Positions 55,271-63,727 of a stretch of DNA of 64,000 bases are shown piece by piece (the first letter of the stretch is position 1; each line of letters opens with the position of its first letter). The position numbers and the translations under genes were made by a program. The notes below the pieces were generated by a model that saw nothing but the letters and a program-made list of their open reading frames with translations, did not search any database and was not told the DNA's origin. This DNA is from Spirosoma rigui (lineage in GTDB: Bacteria; Bacteroidota; Bacteroidia; Cytophagales; Spirosomataceae). The DNA lies in NCBI RefSeq assembly GCF_002067135.1, contig NZ_CP020105.1:3224001-3288000 (forward strand), given 5' to 3'.

Positions 55271-57850
55271 TTATCGGATGCTGCGGAACGCCAGCACGCC
55301 TAAAATCAGCGTCATGATCGACGAGGTAATCGCCGTTGCCTGGCCCAGGATCTGCTGAGGAGTCAGCGGGTTGGTCGTCTGGCGTGGCACGACTACTTCG
55401 GAGCCTGGTTCAACCCGTGGGTAAATGTTAAAGAACATGAACTTGCGGGTCCGGTCAACCGATCCGTTGGCATACACCACAAATGACTTCTTGCGCTGCG
55501 ACTTGTTGGTGAAGCCACCCGACTGCGAAATGTAATCCTGGAACGTCTGACCCGACCGGTACTTCACCGTCGTTGGCAGCAGCACCTCGCCCTGAATCCG
55601 TACCGTTTCGAGGAGTTTTGGAATCCGAAGAATATCGCCTTCCTGGAGCAGGATGTCTTCCGACGAACCAGGCGATGCGATGATCTTTTTCAGGTTGATA
55701 CCGATCGACTCGGGCTTGTCGGGCGAGATAGCCTCCACCTCAACGGTAGACCGCGTAACGTCGTTGGCCAGTTCCGAAATAGAACGCTGCTGGCGGGCAA
55801 TTTCGTCGGGGCTCAGAATGACGCGCCGGATCAGGGTAGCTCCTTCAACGTAGGCCTGGGGCGTCAGACCACCGGCCAGACCAATCAGGTCCGAAACTTT
55901 CTGGTCTTTGCTGCGAATGGCGTATGAGCCGGGAAGAATTACTTCACCTTCGATGTTGGCGTAGGTCTGAACCGCGTAGTTCGGTGACCGGCGCACGATG
56001 ATCTGGTCGAACGGTTCGAGGACAAACTTATTCTCGTCGGCGTTGATCGACAGGTCACGGTTAACGTTGAACCGGATGATCTCGGCAACCTGCGACGAGG
56101 CCGAACGGGGATCAACGTCTTTCTTCCGCCGAACAACTTCTACCTGGGAAGCCGCTGCCGACTCCCGCAGCCCACCGGCCCGCAGCAACGCATCGTTGAG
56201 GGTCATGTTAGCCATGTAGGGCAGGTCGCTGTTAGGCTGGTTTACCTCACCCTGTACCGAAACTTGGGCAGCTTCGGCCAAATCGAACCGGGAAGGAATG
56301 ATAATCTGGTCTTCGCGTTGCAGGGTTATATCGGCTTCCGTGCCGGCCAGGATGTTAGCCAGGTTGACCGTAATGTTTTCGATGGCCAGGTCTTCGCGGG
56401 TGCGGACAATGTTGATGCGACCCGTAAACGCGTCTCCTTTCAATCCTTCGGCCGATTTCAGCAGTTGCCGCAGCGTTTTGTTCTGATCGAGCGAGTACTG
56501 ACCAGGTCGGAAAACCGCGCCTTCGATGGTGATCTGGTTTTCGAACCGGTCAAGCAATTGCTCAACCGTTACCTGGTCACCGTCCTGCATGACAAAGGTT
56601 TTGAACTCCGCCGTCGTTACGTCGATAACCTTCCGTTCCCGGTCGGTCAGGCGTGTTACTTTCACGCGGCCCTTGTAGGCGTTCGAGGCAAAATCACCGG
56701 CGTAGAACAGGAGCCGGTCGAGGGTTTCGCCCGGCAGCATCTCGAAGATGTTGTTGCGTTTAACCGTACCCGTTATTTCGACCCGTTCCAGGAAGGTGGT
56801 GAACCGGATATTATCGTTGTCCTGCAAACGGAAATCATTGCGCTGCGTTCCGTTGAGCAGGTAATCATAAAGGTCGAGCGTAGCAATAACCTTGTTGTTG
56901 CGGATGAGCTGAACTTTCCGGAAGGAGCCCAGTTCGTTGGGGCCACCAGCCTGGTAAACAGCGTTCATAACGGTCGACAACGAGGAGAGGGTATACGTTC
57001 CGGGGCGGATAGCATCGCCGGTTACGGTTACCCGGATACTGCGGATACCACTCAGCGATACTTCCAGGAAGGTATTTTGTGGTCCGTACTGCGATTTGCG
57101 CAGGCCGACGTATTTGCTGGCCAGCCGGTTTGTAATGCGTTCTTTAGCCTGCTCAACCGACAGCCCGGATACCACTACGGGGCCAATACCGGTTGCCTGG
57201 GCGAAGTAGACCGCTCCTTCGGGCGATACCGTCTGACTAAAATCGCTTTCCGAGAACCCGTACAGGCGGATGTTAAGCTGGTCTCCCGGTCCTACGATGT
57301 AGTTGCGGGGGGTAGCCATCGAAATATTGGGCTGGAATGGGTTTGTGGCAGCCGGGTCGTTGAAGAGGGTGCTACCAAAAATTTTCCGGCGGATCTCGTT
57401 ACGCTCCCGGATACGGGCGGCTTCATAGCCGTTTTCAATCTGCTCCTGATTGGTCTGGGGCTGGTAGGTACTGTCGTTGGGACTGACTGCTTCCTGACTG
57501 GCCCGATCCCGGTTCACGCCCGAGTTATCCTGAACCGTTGCGTTGGGTGCACCAACTCCGTTGTTGGTAGGCTGGGCATTGGAACGGCCCGTTTGTACGT
57601 TACGGCCGGGTGTTTGGCCGGTTTGTTGCTGGATCTGACGCTGAACGCTGGGGGGTAAACTGCTCGGGTTGATACCGCCCGGTAACGCGCTTCCCTGCCC
57701 CGGCTGAACGGCTCCTCCACGGGGTGCAGCCGGCGATGTAGTAGTACCTGCTCCTGATGATGGCGCTACCTGAGCGTGGGCCGTGAGCCCGGTAATCGCC
57801 AGGCAGAGTGCAGCCATGCCGATACGAACCTTATACAAAACGGGAGACAT
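55271..57850 (-). CDS. Wza-like polysaccharide export protein with multiple SLBB domains
   Basis: 859 residues from the Met at 57850 (MSPVLYKVRIGMAALCLAI), whose signal peptide ends at TAHAQ; an earlier in-frame Met at 57937 has no signal. Residues about 30-135 are low-complexity Gln/Pro/Gly/Thr. The Poly_export domain starts near 184 (YIVGPGDQLNIRLYGFSESD), followed by five or six SLBB beta-grasp domains such as IRSIRVTVTGDAIRPGTYTL, ITIEGAVFRPGQYSLDQNKTL, AQVSVQGEVNQPNSDLPYM and VRIQGEVLLPTTVKYRSGQTF. A final hydrophobic helix lies in the last 25 residues. It is over twice as long as E. coli Wza and probably forms the outer-membrane or periplasm-spanning channel. It is the first gene of the locus. 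Confidence 0.93.
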   Translation of the reverse strand: MSPVLYKVRIGMAALCLAITGLTAHAQVAPSSGAGTTTSPAAPRGGAVQPGQGSALPGGINPSSLPPSVQRQIQQQTGQTPGRNVQTGRSNAQPTNNGVGAPNATVQDNSGVNRDRASQEAVSPNDSTYQPQTNQEQIENGYEAARIRERNEIRRKIFGSTLFNDPAATNPFQPNISMATPRNYIVGPGDQLNIRLYGFSESDFSQTVSPEGAVYFAQATGIGPVVVSGLSVEQAKERITNRLASKYVGLRKSQYGPQNTFLEVSLSGIRSIRVTVTGDAIRPGTYTLSSLSTVMNAVYQAGGPNELGSFRKVQLIRNNKVIATLDLYDYLLNGTQRNDFRLQDNDNIRFTTFLERVEITGTVKRNNIFEMLPGETLDRLLFYAGDFASNAYKGRVKVTRLTDRERKVIDVTTAEFKTFVMQDGDQVTVEQLLDRFENQITIEGAVFRPGQYSLDQNKTLRQLLKSAEGLKGDAFTGRINIVRTREDLAIENITVNLANILAGTEADITLQREDQIIIPSRFDLAEAAQVSVQGEVNQPNSDLPYMANMTLNDALLRAGGLRESAAASQVEVVRRKKDVDPRSASSQVAEIIRFNVNRDLSINADENKFVLEPFDQIIVRRSPNYAVQTYANIEGEVILPGSYAIRSKDQKVSDLIGLAGGLTPQAYVEGATLIRRVILSPDEIARQQRSISELANDVTRSTVEVEAISPDKPESIGINLKKIIASPGSSEDILLQEGDILRIPKLLETVRIQGEVLLPTTVKYRSGQTFQDYISQSGGFTNKSQRKKSFVVYANGSVDRTRKFMFFNIYPRVEPGSEVVVPRQTTNPLTPQQILGQATAITSSIMTLILGVLAFRSIR

Positions 57851-58155
57851 AGTGGAATGAAAAAAATTCGGCGGAAAGTGGTGATTAATTCGCAGATTTT
57901 GCATATTTTTAAGATGTCGCTGAGCGCCTGAAACCATGGTGGGGAGACCAGTATCTAAACGACATTATGAGCCACATAGTACGCGACACAGTTTAGTCGG
58001 CAAAGTAAACGAACTTTTGCCGGATTCTAAACAGTTTCCTATTATGTGGAAACTTTTATACCTTGGTCCTCAGGGTATGATTTTTCCGATGTTTCAGAAT
58101 AGCCAGTAACTCATTGTTCTATTCTGTTTTAAGCCTTTTACTCAAAAAAACTGCA
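57851..58155. other. Divergent promoter region of the polysaccharide locus and parE
   Basis: About 305 bases. It must hold the promoters of the 23-gene-scale minus-strand locus and of parE. The only near match to TAnnTTTG on the minus strand is TACTTTG at about 58003-58009 (one base short). No clear operator or hairpin was seen. Confidence 0.45.
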
Positions 58156-60048
58156 ATGGCAGAAAGTATAAACCAACCTGTTCAGTATAACGAAGACAGT
58201 ATCCGTTCGCTCGACTGGCGCGAGCACATCCGGCTCCGGCCGGGTATGTACATCGGTAAACTAGGCGACGGCTCGGCTGCCGATGATGGAATCTACGTTT
58301 TGCTCAAAGAAACGATCGATAACTGTATCGATGAGCACGTCATGGGTCACGGCAAAACCATTGATGTTCGGGTTACCGATCACCGGGTCGACGTTCGCGA
58401 CTACGGACGCGGAATTCCGCTCGGTAAAGTGGTTGAGGTAGTATCCAAAATCAATACCGGCGGCAAATACGATTCGGGGGCGTTCCAGAAATCAGTTGGC
58501 CTTAATGGAGTCGGTACCAAGGCGGTCAACGCCCTGGCCAGTTACTTCCGGGTGCAGTCCTACCGCGACGGCCGTACAGTCTGGGCCGAATTTGAACGGG
58601 GGGAACTCAAACAGCAGGGCGACGAAGCAAGCAACGAGCGAAATGGTACCCTGATTTGCTTCGAGCCCGATGATACGGTGTTCCGGAATTTTCACTACGT
58701 TCAGCCGTTTCTGGAAAAGATGATCTGGAACTACTGCTATCTTAATGCCGGCCTGACCATCGTTTTCAACAAACAGAAATACATTTCGCAAAACGGTCTG
58801 CTCGACCTGCTGCGCAACAGTACCGAGGAAGATGCTCTTCGCTACCCCATTATTCACCTGAAGGGCAATGACATTGAAATTGCCATGACCCACGGCAACC
58901 AGTACGGGGAGCAGTACTATTCATTCGTGAACGGGCAGAATACCACCCAGGGGGGAACCCACCTGAACGCGTTGCGCGAAGCCGTTGTGGAAACCGTCCG
59001 GAAACACTTCGACAAGATGTATGATACGACCGATATACGGGCCAGTATCATTGCCGCCATCAGTGTTCGGGTGCAGGAGCCGGTGTTCGAATCGCAGACG
59101 AAAACCAAACTGGGGTCCATCAATATGTCGCCCGAGCCCAATGCCCAGTCGGTCAACTCGTTTGTGAAAGATTTCGTGAAGGAGCGGCTGGACGATTTTC
59201 TGCACATGAACCCCGCCGTGCGCGATGCGCTCAAGAAGCGGATCGAGCAGTCGGAGCGCGAACGCAAGGAACTCGCCGGCATTAAAAAGCTGGCCAACGA
59301 CCGCGCCAAAAAAGCCAGTCTGCACAACAAGAAACTCCGCGACTGCCGTAATCACTTGTCCGACCTGAAATCGGACGACCGCTACCAGACGACGCTGTTC
59401 ATCACCGAAGGCGACTCGGCCAGCGGGTCCATTACCAAGTCACGCAATGTTCAGTTGCAGGCCGTATTCAGCCTGCGCGGGAAGCCCCTCAACTGTTTCG
59501 GGCTAACCAAGAAAGTCGTCTACGAAAACGAGGAGTTCAACCTCCTCCAGCACGCACTCGATATTGAAGAAGGGCTGGAGGGATTGCGGTATAACCGGAT
59601 CGTAATCGCGACCGATGCCGATGTGGACGGTATGCACATCCGGTTGCTGATGCTGACGTTCTTTTTGCAGTTTTTCCCGGATCTGGTTCGTAACGGTCAC
59701 CTGTATATTTTGGAAACGCCACTGTTCCGGGTACGCAACCCGAAAAACCACAAAGAGACGACTTATTGCTACTCGGATGAGGAAAAGCAGGCGTCAATTG
59801 ATAAACTGACGAAGGGCGGGAAGAAAGTAGAGATCACCCGCTTCAAGGGCTTGGGCGAAATATCGCCGGAAGAGTTTGGCCTGTTCATTGGTGAGAACAT
59901 GCGGCTCGAGCCCGTTATCATGGAAAAGGATACGTCGGTGTCGAAGCTGCTCAGTTACTACATGGGCAAAAACACGCCCGACCGCCAGCGGTTCATCATC
60001 GATAACCTGCGCATTGAGAAAGACGTGGAGGATGCCGCTCTGGTGTAA
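58156..60048 (+). CDS. parE: Topoisomerase IV subunit B (type IIA, ParE/GyrB family)
   Basis: 630 residues from the Met at 58156 ([20 protein letters not shown]); upstream in-frame codons are unlikely. ATPase domain: [24 protein letters not shown] and [17 protein letters not shown]. Transducer domain follows, then the Toprim domain with [12 protein letters not shown] (catalytic Glu) and [14 protein letters not shown] (Asp-x-Asp), and [14 protein letters not shown] near the C terminus. The short inter-domain layout and [21 protein letters not shown] resemble Bacteroidota ParE more than GyrB. ParC is not adjacent in the window. It separates daughter chromosomes. Confidence 0.88.
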   Translation: MAESINQPVQYNEDSIRSLDWREHIRLRPGMYIGKLGDGSAADDGIYVLLKETIDNCIDEHVMGHGKTIDVRVTDHRVDVRDYGRGIPLGKVVEVVSKINTGGKYDSGAFQKSVGLNGVGTKAVNALASYFRVQSYRDGRTVWAEFERGELKQQGDEASNERNGTLICFEPDDTVFRNFHYVQPFLEKMIWNYCYLNAGLTIVFNKQKYISQNGLLDLLRNSTEEDALRYPIIHLKGNDIEIAMTHGNQYGEQYYSFVNGQNTTQGGTHLNALREAVVETVRKHFDKMYDTTDIRASIIAAISVRVQEPVFESQTKTKLGSINMSPEPNAQSVNSFVKDFVKERLDDFLHMNPAVRDALKKRIEQSERERKELAGIKKLANDRAKKASLHNKKLRDCRNHLSDLKSDDRYQTTLFITEGDSASGSITKSRNVQLQAVFSLRGKPLNCFGLTKKVVYENEEFNLLQHALDIEEGLEGLRYNRIVIATDADVDGMHIRLLMLTFFLQFFPDLVRNGHLYILETPLFRVRNPKNHKETTYCYSDEEKQASIDKLTKGGKKVEITRFKGLGEISPEEFGLFIGENMRLEPVIMEKDTSVSKLLSYYMGKNTPDRQRFIIDNLRIEKDVEDAALV

Positions 60049-60064
60049 CTTTTTAATGTAAGTC

Positions 60065-60160
60065 AAAAAAGTCGCAAGTCGTAAGTCGCAGAAGTCGTAA
60101 GTTTGTCGGTAGGGAGCCATCCCCAACGACTTACGACCTCTACGACTTACGACTTTTTTT
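60065..60160. repeat. AAGTCGT heptamer-repeat hairpin abutting the pheA start
   Basis: The left arm (60065-60103) contains four imperfect heptamers of the form YAAGTCG, the right arm (60125-60160) three in inverted orientation, ending in T7. They pair into a long stem with outer A6/T7, a classic terminator for parE. The last T is one base before the pheA ATG at 60162, so the hairpin occupies the whole normal ribosome-binding region. Similar units may be dispersed in the genome; no second copy was noticed in this window. Confidence 0.75.
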
Positions 60161-60161
60161 A

Positions 60162-61235
60162 ATGACCCTCGAATCACTCCGTACCGACATCGACGCCCTG
60201 GACGATCAATTACTGACGCTGCTCAACCAGCGAATGGAGCTAGTCCGGCGGGTGGGAGAACTCAAGCGCACCACGAACACCGTCATTTACCGGCCCGAGC
60301 GCGAGAAGCAAATTCTGGATCGCCTGCAGAGTCAGAACAACGGCCTGCTAAACCGATCGGCCATCGAAGCGATCTTTCTGGAAATCTTTGCCGTATCGCG
60401 CAACCTCGAACTGCCCGAACGGGTCGCCTTTTTGGGACCGGAAGGGAGCTTTACGCACCAAGCCGCCGAGAGCCGGTTTGGTGCCATGAGTGCCTACATG
60501 GCCCTGCCCACGATCCGGTCGGTATTTGAAAGTGTCGAAACCGGTCGCGTGCGTTTCGGCGTTGTGCCCATCGAGAACAACCAGGAAGGCGTCGTGAGCG
60601 AAGCCATTGACCTGCTGTTAGAGAAAGACCTGCGCATTGCGGCCGAAGCCCAGATACCGGTACACTTCACGTTTGCTACCAAAGCCGAGAAACTGTCCGA
60701 CATCACGCATATCTACTCCAAAGACATTGCGTTTCGGCAATGCAGCAAGTTCCTGAACGATTCGTTCGACGGCCTGAAGGCTGAATTGGTGCCGGTAGAG
60801 TCGACGTCGAAAGCGGCTAAACTGGCGGCTCAGCAACCCAATGCGGCTGCGCTGTGCTCCCATATTGCCGCCAAGCTGTTCGACGTGCCGGTCCTGTTTG
60901 ACAACATCGAAGACAGCGACCTGAACCGGACGCGATTCCTGATCCTGGCCAAAGACTTTGAGAACCAGCCCAGCGGTCACGACAAAACTACGCTCATCGC
61001 GCGCCTACCCAATACCGAGTCGCCGGGGGTACTGGCGGAGTTTCTGCAGGAATTCAACCGCCGAAAAATCAACCTGACCAAGATCGAGAGCCGCCCCCTG
61101 CGTGAGGGTGCTACGTTCCGGTACTGGTTCCTGCTCGAATGTGAGGGGCACTCCAGTGACCCGGACTTGCACGAGATCCTGAACCACCACGCTGCCGAAG
61201 TGAAACTGCTGGGCAGCTACGTTCGGGTAGCCTAG
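60162..61235 (+). CDS. pheA: Bifunctional chorismate mutase/prephenate dehydratase
   Basis: 357 residues. Chorismate mutase domain (about 1-88): LRTDIDALDDQLLTLLNQRMEL with the active-site Arg/Lys helix. Prephenate dehydratase (about 90-270): VAFLGPEGSFTHQAAESRF, VVPIENNQEGVVSEA, and the conserved NRTRFLIL with its Thr-Arg-Phe. ACT domain (about 280-357): PGVLAEFLQEFNRRKINLTKIESRPL, the phenylalanine-binding regulatory motif. It makes phenylpyruvate for phenylalanine, with expected feedback inhibition by Phe. No Shine-Dalgarno site is visible because the repeat hairpin ends at the start codon. The next gene is 98 bases downstream. Confidence 0.95.
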   Translation: MTLESLRTDIDALDDQLLTLLNQRMELVRRVGELKRTTNTVIYRPEREKQILDRLQSQNNGLLNRSAIEAIFLEIFAVSRNLELPERVAFLGPEGSFTHQAAESRFGAMSAYMALPTIRSVFESVETGRVRFGVVPIENNQEGVVSEAIDLLLEKDLRIAAEAQIPVHFTFATKAEKLSDITHIYSKDIAFRQCSKFLNDSFDGLKAELVPVESTSKAAKLAAQQPNAAALCSHIAAKLFDVPVLFDNIEDSDLNRTRFLILAKDFENQPSGHDKTTLIARLPNTESPGVLAEFLQEFNRRKINLTKIESRPLREGATFRYWFLLECEGHSSDPDLHEILNHHAAEVKLLGSYVRVA

Positions 61236-61333
61236 CGAACCAGGTTGTTGCGGGCGCCACGCCGATTTCGCAGACCTTGAAAACGAAGCGAGTCGTTTGC
61301 CGGTTATAGCGGTATAGCTAATACGTCACACGC

Positions 61334-62041
61334 ATGGAATCCAGCGACAAAACCGATAAAATCATTGAGGCCCGGATGAAACTCAAACGGCGGTTTGAGG
61401 ATAAGATGGCGCAAACCCCGTCCATGTCGGACGGTACCACCGGTCAGGAGAAGCCCCGCGGCTCCGGGCCCACAAACCGGCATGGCATGCCGGCCGTTCC
61501 GATCGGGCAAACGGTTACCACCAAGTGGCCGGTACTGGACCTGGGCTATCAGCCCAGCATACCGCTCGACAAATGGCAACTGAATATTGACGGGGAGGTG
61601 AACAACCCGGTCCGGCTGAAGTGGGACGATCTGATGGCATTGCCGCAGGTGGAAGACACCAGCGATTTTCACTGCGTCACGACCTGGTCGCGACTGGACG
61701 TTCCCTGGGTGGGTGTTCGATTTATGGACCTGGCAGCCCTGGTCGATCCGAAGGGAACGGCTACGCACGTTATGTGCTACGGTTATGATGGGTATTCAAC
61801 GAACGTATCCCTCGAAGAAGCCCTGAAACCCGATGTGCTGCTGGTACATACCGCCGACGGGCAGCCCCTAACCCGCGAACACGGCGGGCCGCTTCGCATG
61901 ATAACCCCGCAACTCTACGCCTGGAAAGGATCGAAATGGATCAAGCGAATTGAGTTTCTCGCCAAAAATCAGCTTGGTTTCTGGGAGGAACGCGGCTACT
62001 CCAATACCGCTTATCCCTGGCGTAACGATCGGTATTCCTGA
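61334..62041 (+). CDS. Molybdopterin-dependent oxidoreductase, sulfite-oxidase fold, no signal peptide
   Basis: 235 residues. The molybdopterin-binding domain runs from about 60; Cys114 in DFHCVTTWSRLDVPW is the Mo ligand. Other blocks are WQLNIDGEVNNPVRLKWDDL, YDGYSTNVSLEEAL, GQPLTREHGGPLRMITPQLY and GSKWIKRIEFL. The 50-residue N-terminal tail is polar and has no twin-Arg signal, unlike MsrP, and there is no haem domain or dimerisation domain, so it is a minimal, probably cytosolic member. Substrate (sulfite, a sulfoxide or other) is unknown; no membrane cytochrome partner gene is adjacent. Confidence 0.87.
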   Translation: MESSDKTDKIIEARMKLKRRFEDKMAQTPSMSDGTTGQEKPRGSGPTNRHGMPAVPIGQTVTTKWPVLDLGYQPSIPLDKWQLNIDGEVNNPVRLKWDDLMALPQVEDTSDFHCVTTWSRLDVPWVGVRFMDLAALVDPKGTATHVMCYGYDGYSTNVSLEEALKPDVLLVHTADGQPLTREHGGPLRMITPQLYAWKGSKWIKRIEFLAKNQLGFWEERGYSNTAYPWRNDRYS

Positions 62042-62042
62042 A

Positions 62043-62087
62043 AAGATGGAGGCTGATGCAACCTGATTTCGCGTCAGCCTCCATCTT
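62043..62087. terminator. Bidirectional terminator
   Basis: A 14-bp perfect stem (AAGATGGAGGCTGA with TCAGCCTCCATCTT) around a 17-base loop, starting two bases after the oxidoreductase stop and ending seven bases before the convergent SIS gene stop. Confidence 0.8.
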
Positions 62088-62093
62088 CTTCTT

Positions 62094-62651
62094 CTAGCTT
62101 TCAATAAAGCCGTAACACAGCATATGGCAGATCGTCATTTGGGCGTCCTCAACCCGGCCGTAGTGGGTATCGTCGACGACGATCACTTCGTGAGCAATGT
62201 CGGCGACACGACCCCGCTTGCCACCAACCAGGGCAATCGTCGTAAGTCCGTTGGTGTTAGCCCAGTCAACGGCTTTGACTACGTTGGGCGAATTTCCACT
62301 CACACTCAGGGTTAGTACCAGGTCGCCGGGGCGGGCGTAGTTCTGTAACTGTCCCATGTACACGTCCTCGTAAGCGTAATCGTTACCCAGGGCTGTAATC
62401 CACGCTACGTTCTCGTTCAGCGACAGGCACCGGAAGCGCTTGCCCATTCTGTCGGAAGCGCTCTTGCCCAGGTCGGTAATGAAATGGGATACGTTGGAGG
62501 CACTGCCGCCGTTGCCAAACGCAAACAACTGCCGGTCGTCGGCCCAGCACTGGTGAATCAGGTCGATGATCCGTTGCACCTGATCGAGCGGAATGGCATC
62601 GTAAACGGCTTTTTGCCGCTCGATGTACGATTCAAAATAGGGTCTGTTCAT
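62094..62651 (-). CDS. SIS-domain sugar isomerase, GmhA-like
   Basis: 185 residues. The SIS fold shows LFAFGNGGSASNVSHFITDLG and LVLTLSVSGNSPNVVKAVDWA, the two phosphosugar-binding loops, plus ALVGGKRGRVADIAHEVIVV. It resembles D-sedoheptulose-7-phosphate isomerase GmhA, the first enzyme of ADP- and GDP-heptose synthesis, but the C terminus (DAQMTICHMLCYGFIES) could suit other phosphosugars. It is 41 bases downstream of the ROK kinase gene on the same strand, suggesting they act on the same sugar. True GmhA function is plausible but not proved. Confidence 0.82.
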   Translation of the reverse strand: MNRPYFESYIERQKAVYDAIPLDQVQRIIDLIHQCWADDRQLFAFGNGGSASNVSHFITDLGKSASDRMGKRFRCLSLNENVAWITALGNDYAYEDVYMGQLQNYARPGDLVLTLSVSGNSPNVVKAVDWANTNGLTTIALVGGKRGRVADIAHEVIVVDDTHYGRVEDAQMTICHMLCYGFIES

Positions 62652-62692
62652 GGGTAAAGGAATAAGTACTGAATGTGAGCGGTAGGTGGAGA

Positions 62693-63652
62693 CTACCGCT
62701 GATCGGTTGTCAGCAGCGCCAACGCTCCAACGGGTACGGCGTCTTCGCCGAGTTTCGCCAGTAGAACGATAGGGACGGGCTGGAACGCTTTCATGACAAA
62801 GCGGGGAAGCGCCTGCCGGACGGCTGCCCGCAGCGGTTCGCCAATGAGCGAGAGTCCACCCCCCAGCACGAGGGCATCGGGATGAAACAGGTGAACCACG
62901 TGCGACAGGCCAAGGGCGATCACTGACCCAATCTGTTCAATAAGCATCCGGGCGACGGGGTCGCTCTGCTCGTAGGCTTCGTGCAGGAACGTAGCGGGGC
63001 CGCGCCGGAGATTTCGATCGGCCAGTCCGGCCTGCTGATTTTCTTCGACCAGTTTCCTAAGTATCGAATCGGCGGGCAACTGCGGCAGCAAACCGAGAAT
63101 TTGCTGATCGACGGCCCAGCCGGAAACCGTTTGCTCGATGGTCTGGCCCGGTGAGTCGGCACCCGGCGGCACCAGCCACAGGTGACCAATTTCGGCTTCT
63201 CCCGGTAACGCTCCGTGGTAGAGCTGGCCATCAACGACCATGCCGCCCCCAACGCCACTACCCAGCGTTACATAAAACACATGCGCAAAACCCGTTGCTA
63301 CGCCCTGGCGCGCTTCGCCCAGGGCCGCTACGTTGGCATCGTTCTCAACCCGGACACTAACGCCGGGCATTTGTTCGGTGAGCCAGGCTGCCAGATCGAA
63401 CCCGGCCCATCCGCCAACCTGATGTGACGTAGCGATACGGCCTGTTTGCCAGTCGACGGGGCCGCCAAACCCCACCCCGACACGTGTGGGTACGGAGCGA
63501 AGCGAACGGAACGTATCAGTAAGCTGCGTCAGGATACCTGCTGCCCCCAGCGCCGGGTCAACCTGGTGGCGGTAGCGTTCTGTAATTCGCCCTGATTCAT
63601 CACCCGTCACGATCTGCAGCTTAGTGCCGCCAATTTCAATACCAAGGTTCAT
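62693..63652 (-). CDS. ROK-family sugar kinase lacking the zinc-cysteine motif
   Basis: 319 residues from the Met at 63652 (MNLGIEIGGTKLQIV); a Met four codons upstream is an alternative. ATP loop GIEIGGTK, catalytic Asp105 in VRVENDANVAALGEA, sugar loop LGSGVGGGMVVDG and EAEIGHLW with His157, the ROK glucokinase signature. The usual CxCGxxGC zinc motif that follows is absent: the region reads VPPGADSPGQTIEQTVSG, with no cysteine. The enzyme is probably a hexose, N-acetylhexosamine or heptose kinase paired with the SIS isomerase downstream. Substrate unproven. Confidence 0.88.
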   Translation of the reverse strand: MNLGIEIGGTKLQIVTGDESGRITERYRHQVDPALGAAGILTQLTDTFRSLRSVPTRVGVGFGGPVDWQTGRIATSHQVGGWAGFDLAAWLTEQMPGVSVRVENDANVAALGEARQGVATGFAHVFYVTLGSGVGGGMVVDGQLYHGALPGEAEIGHLWLVPPGADSPGQTIEQTVSGWAVDQQILGLLPQLPADSILRKLVEENQQAGLADRNLRRGPATFLHEAYEQSDPVARMLIEQIGSVIALGLSHVVHLFHPDALVLGGGLSLIGEPLRAAVRQALPRFVMKAFQPVPIVLLAKLGEDAVPVGALALLTTDQR

Positions 63653-63686
63653 TGGGTAGGGCAAGGTTTAGGAGGAAACAGTAGTG

Positions 63687-63721
63687 GTCGAATGCCAGTA
63701 CGTTGCGTACTGGCATTCGAC
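63687..63721 (-). terminator. 15-bp perfect hairpin
   Basis: Perfect arms 63687-63701 and 63707-63721 around a five-base loop, seven bases past the stop of the minus-strand gene that runs off the window. It separates that gene from the ROK-SIS unit. Confidence 0.8.
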
Positions 63722-63727
63722 AATTGG

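Noticed and set aside
56264-57658. 464-codon open frame on the plus strand.
   Set aside because: It lies entirely opposite the SLBB protein gene, whose domains are unmistakable; the translated plus-strand product has no domain features. A shadow of codon bias.
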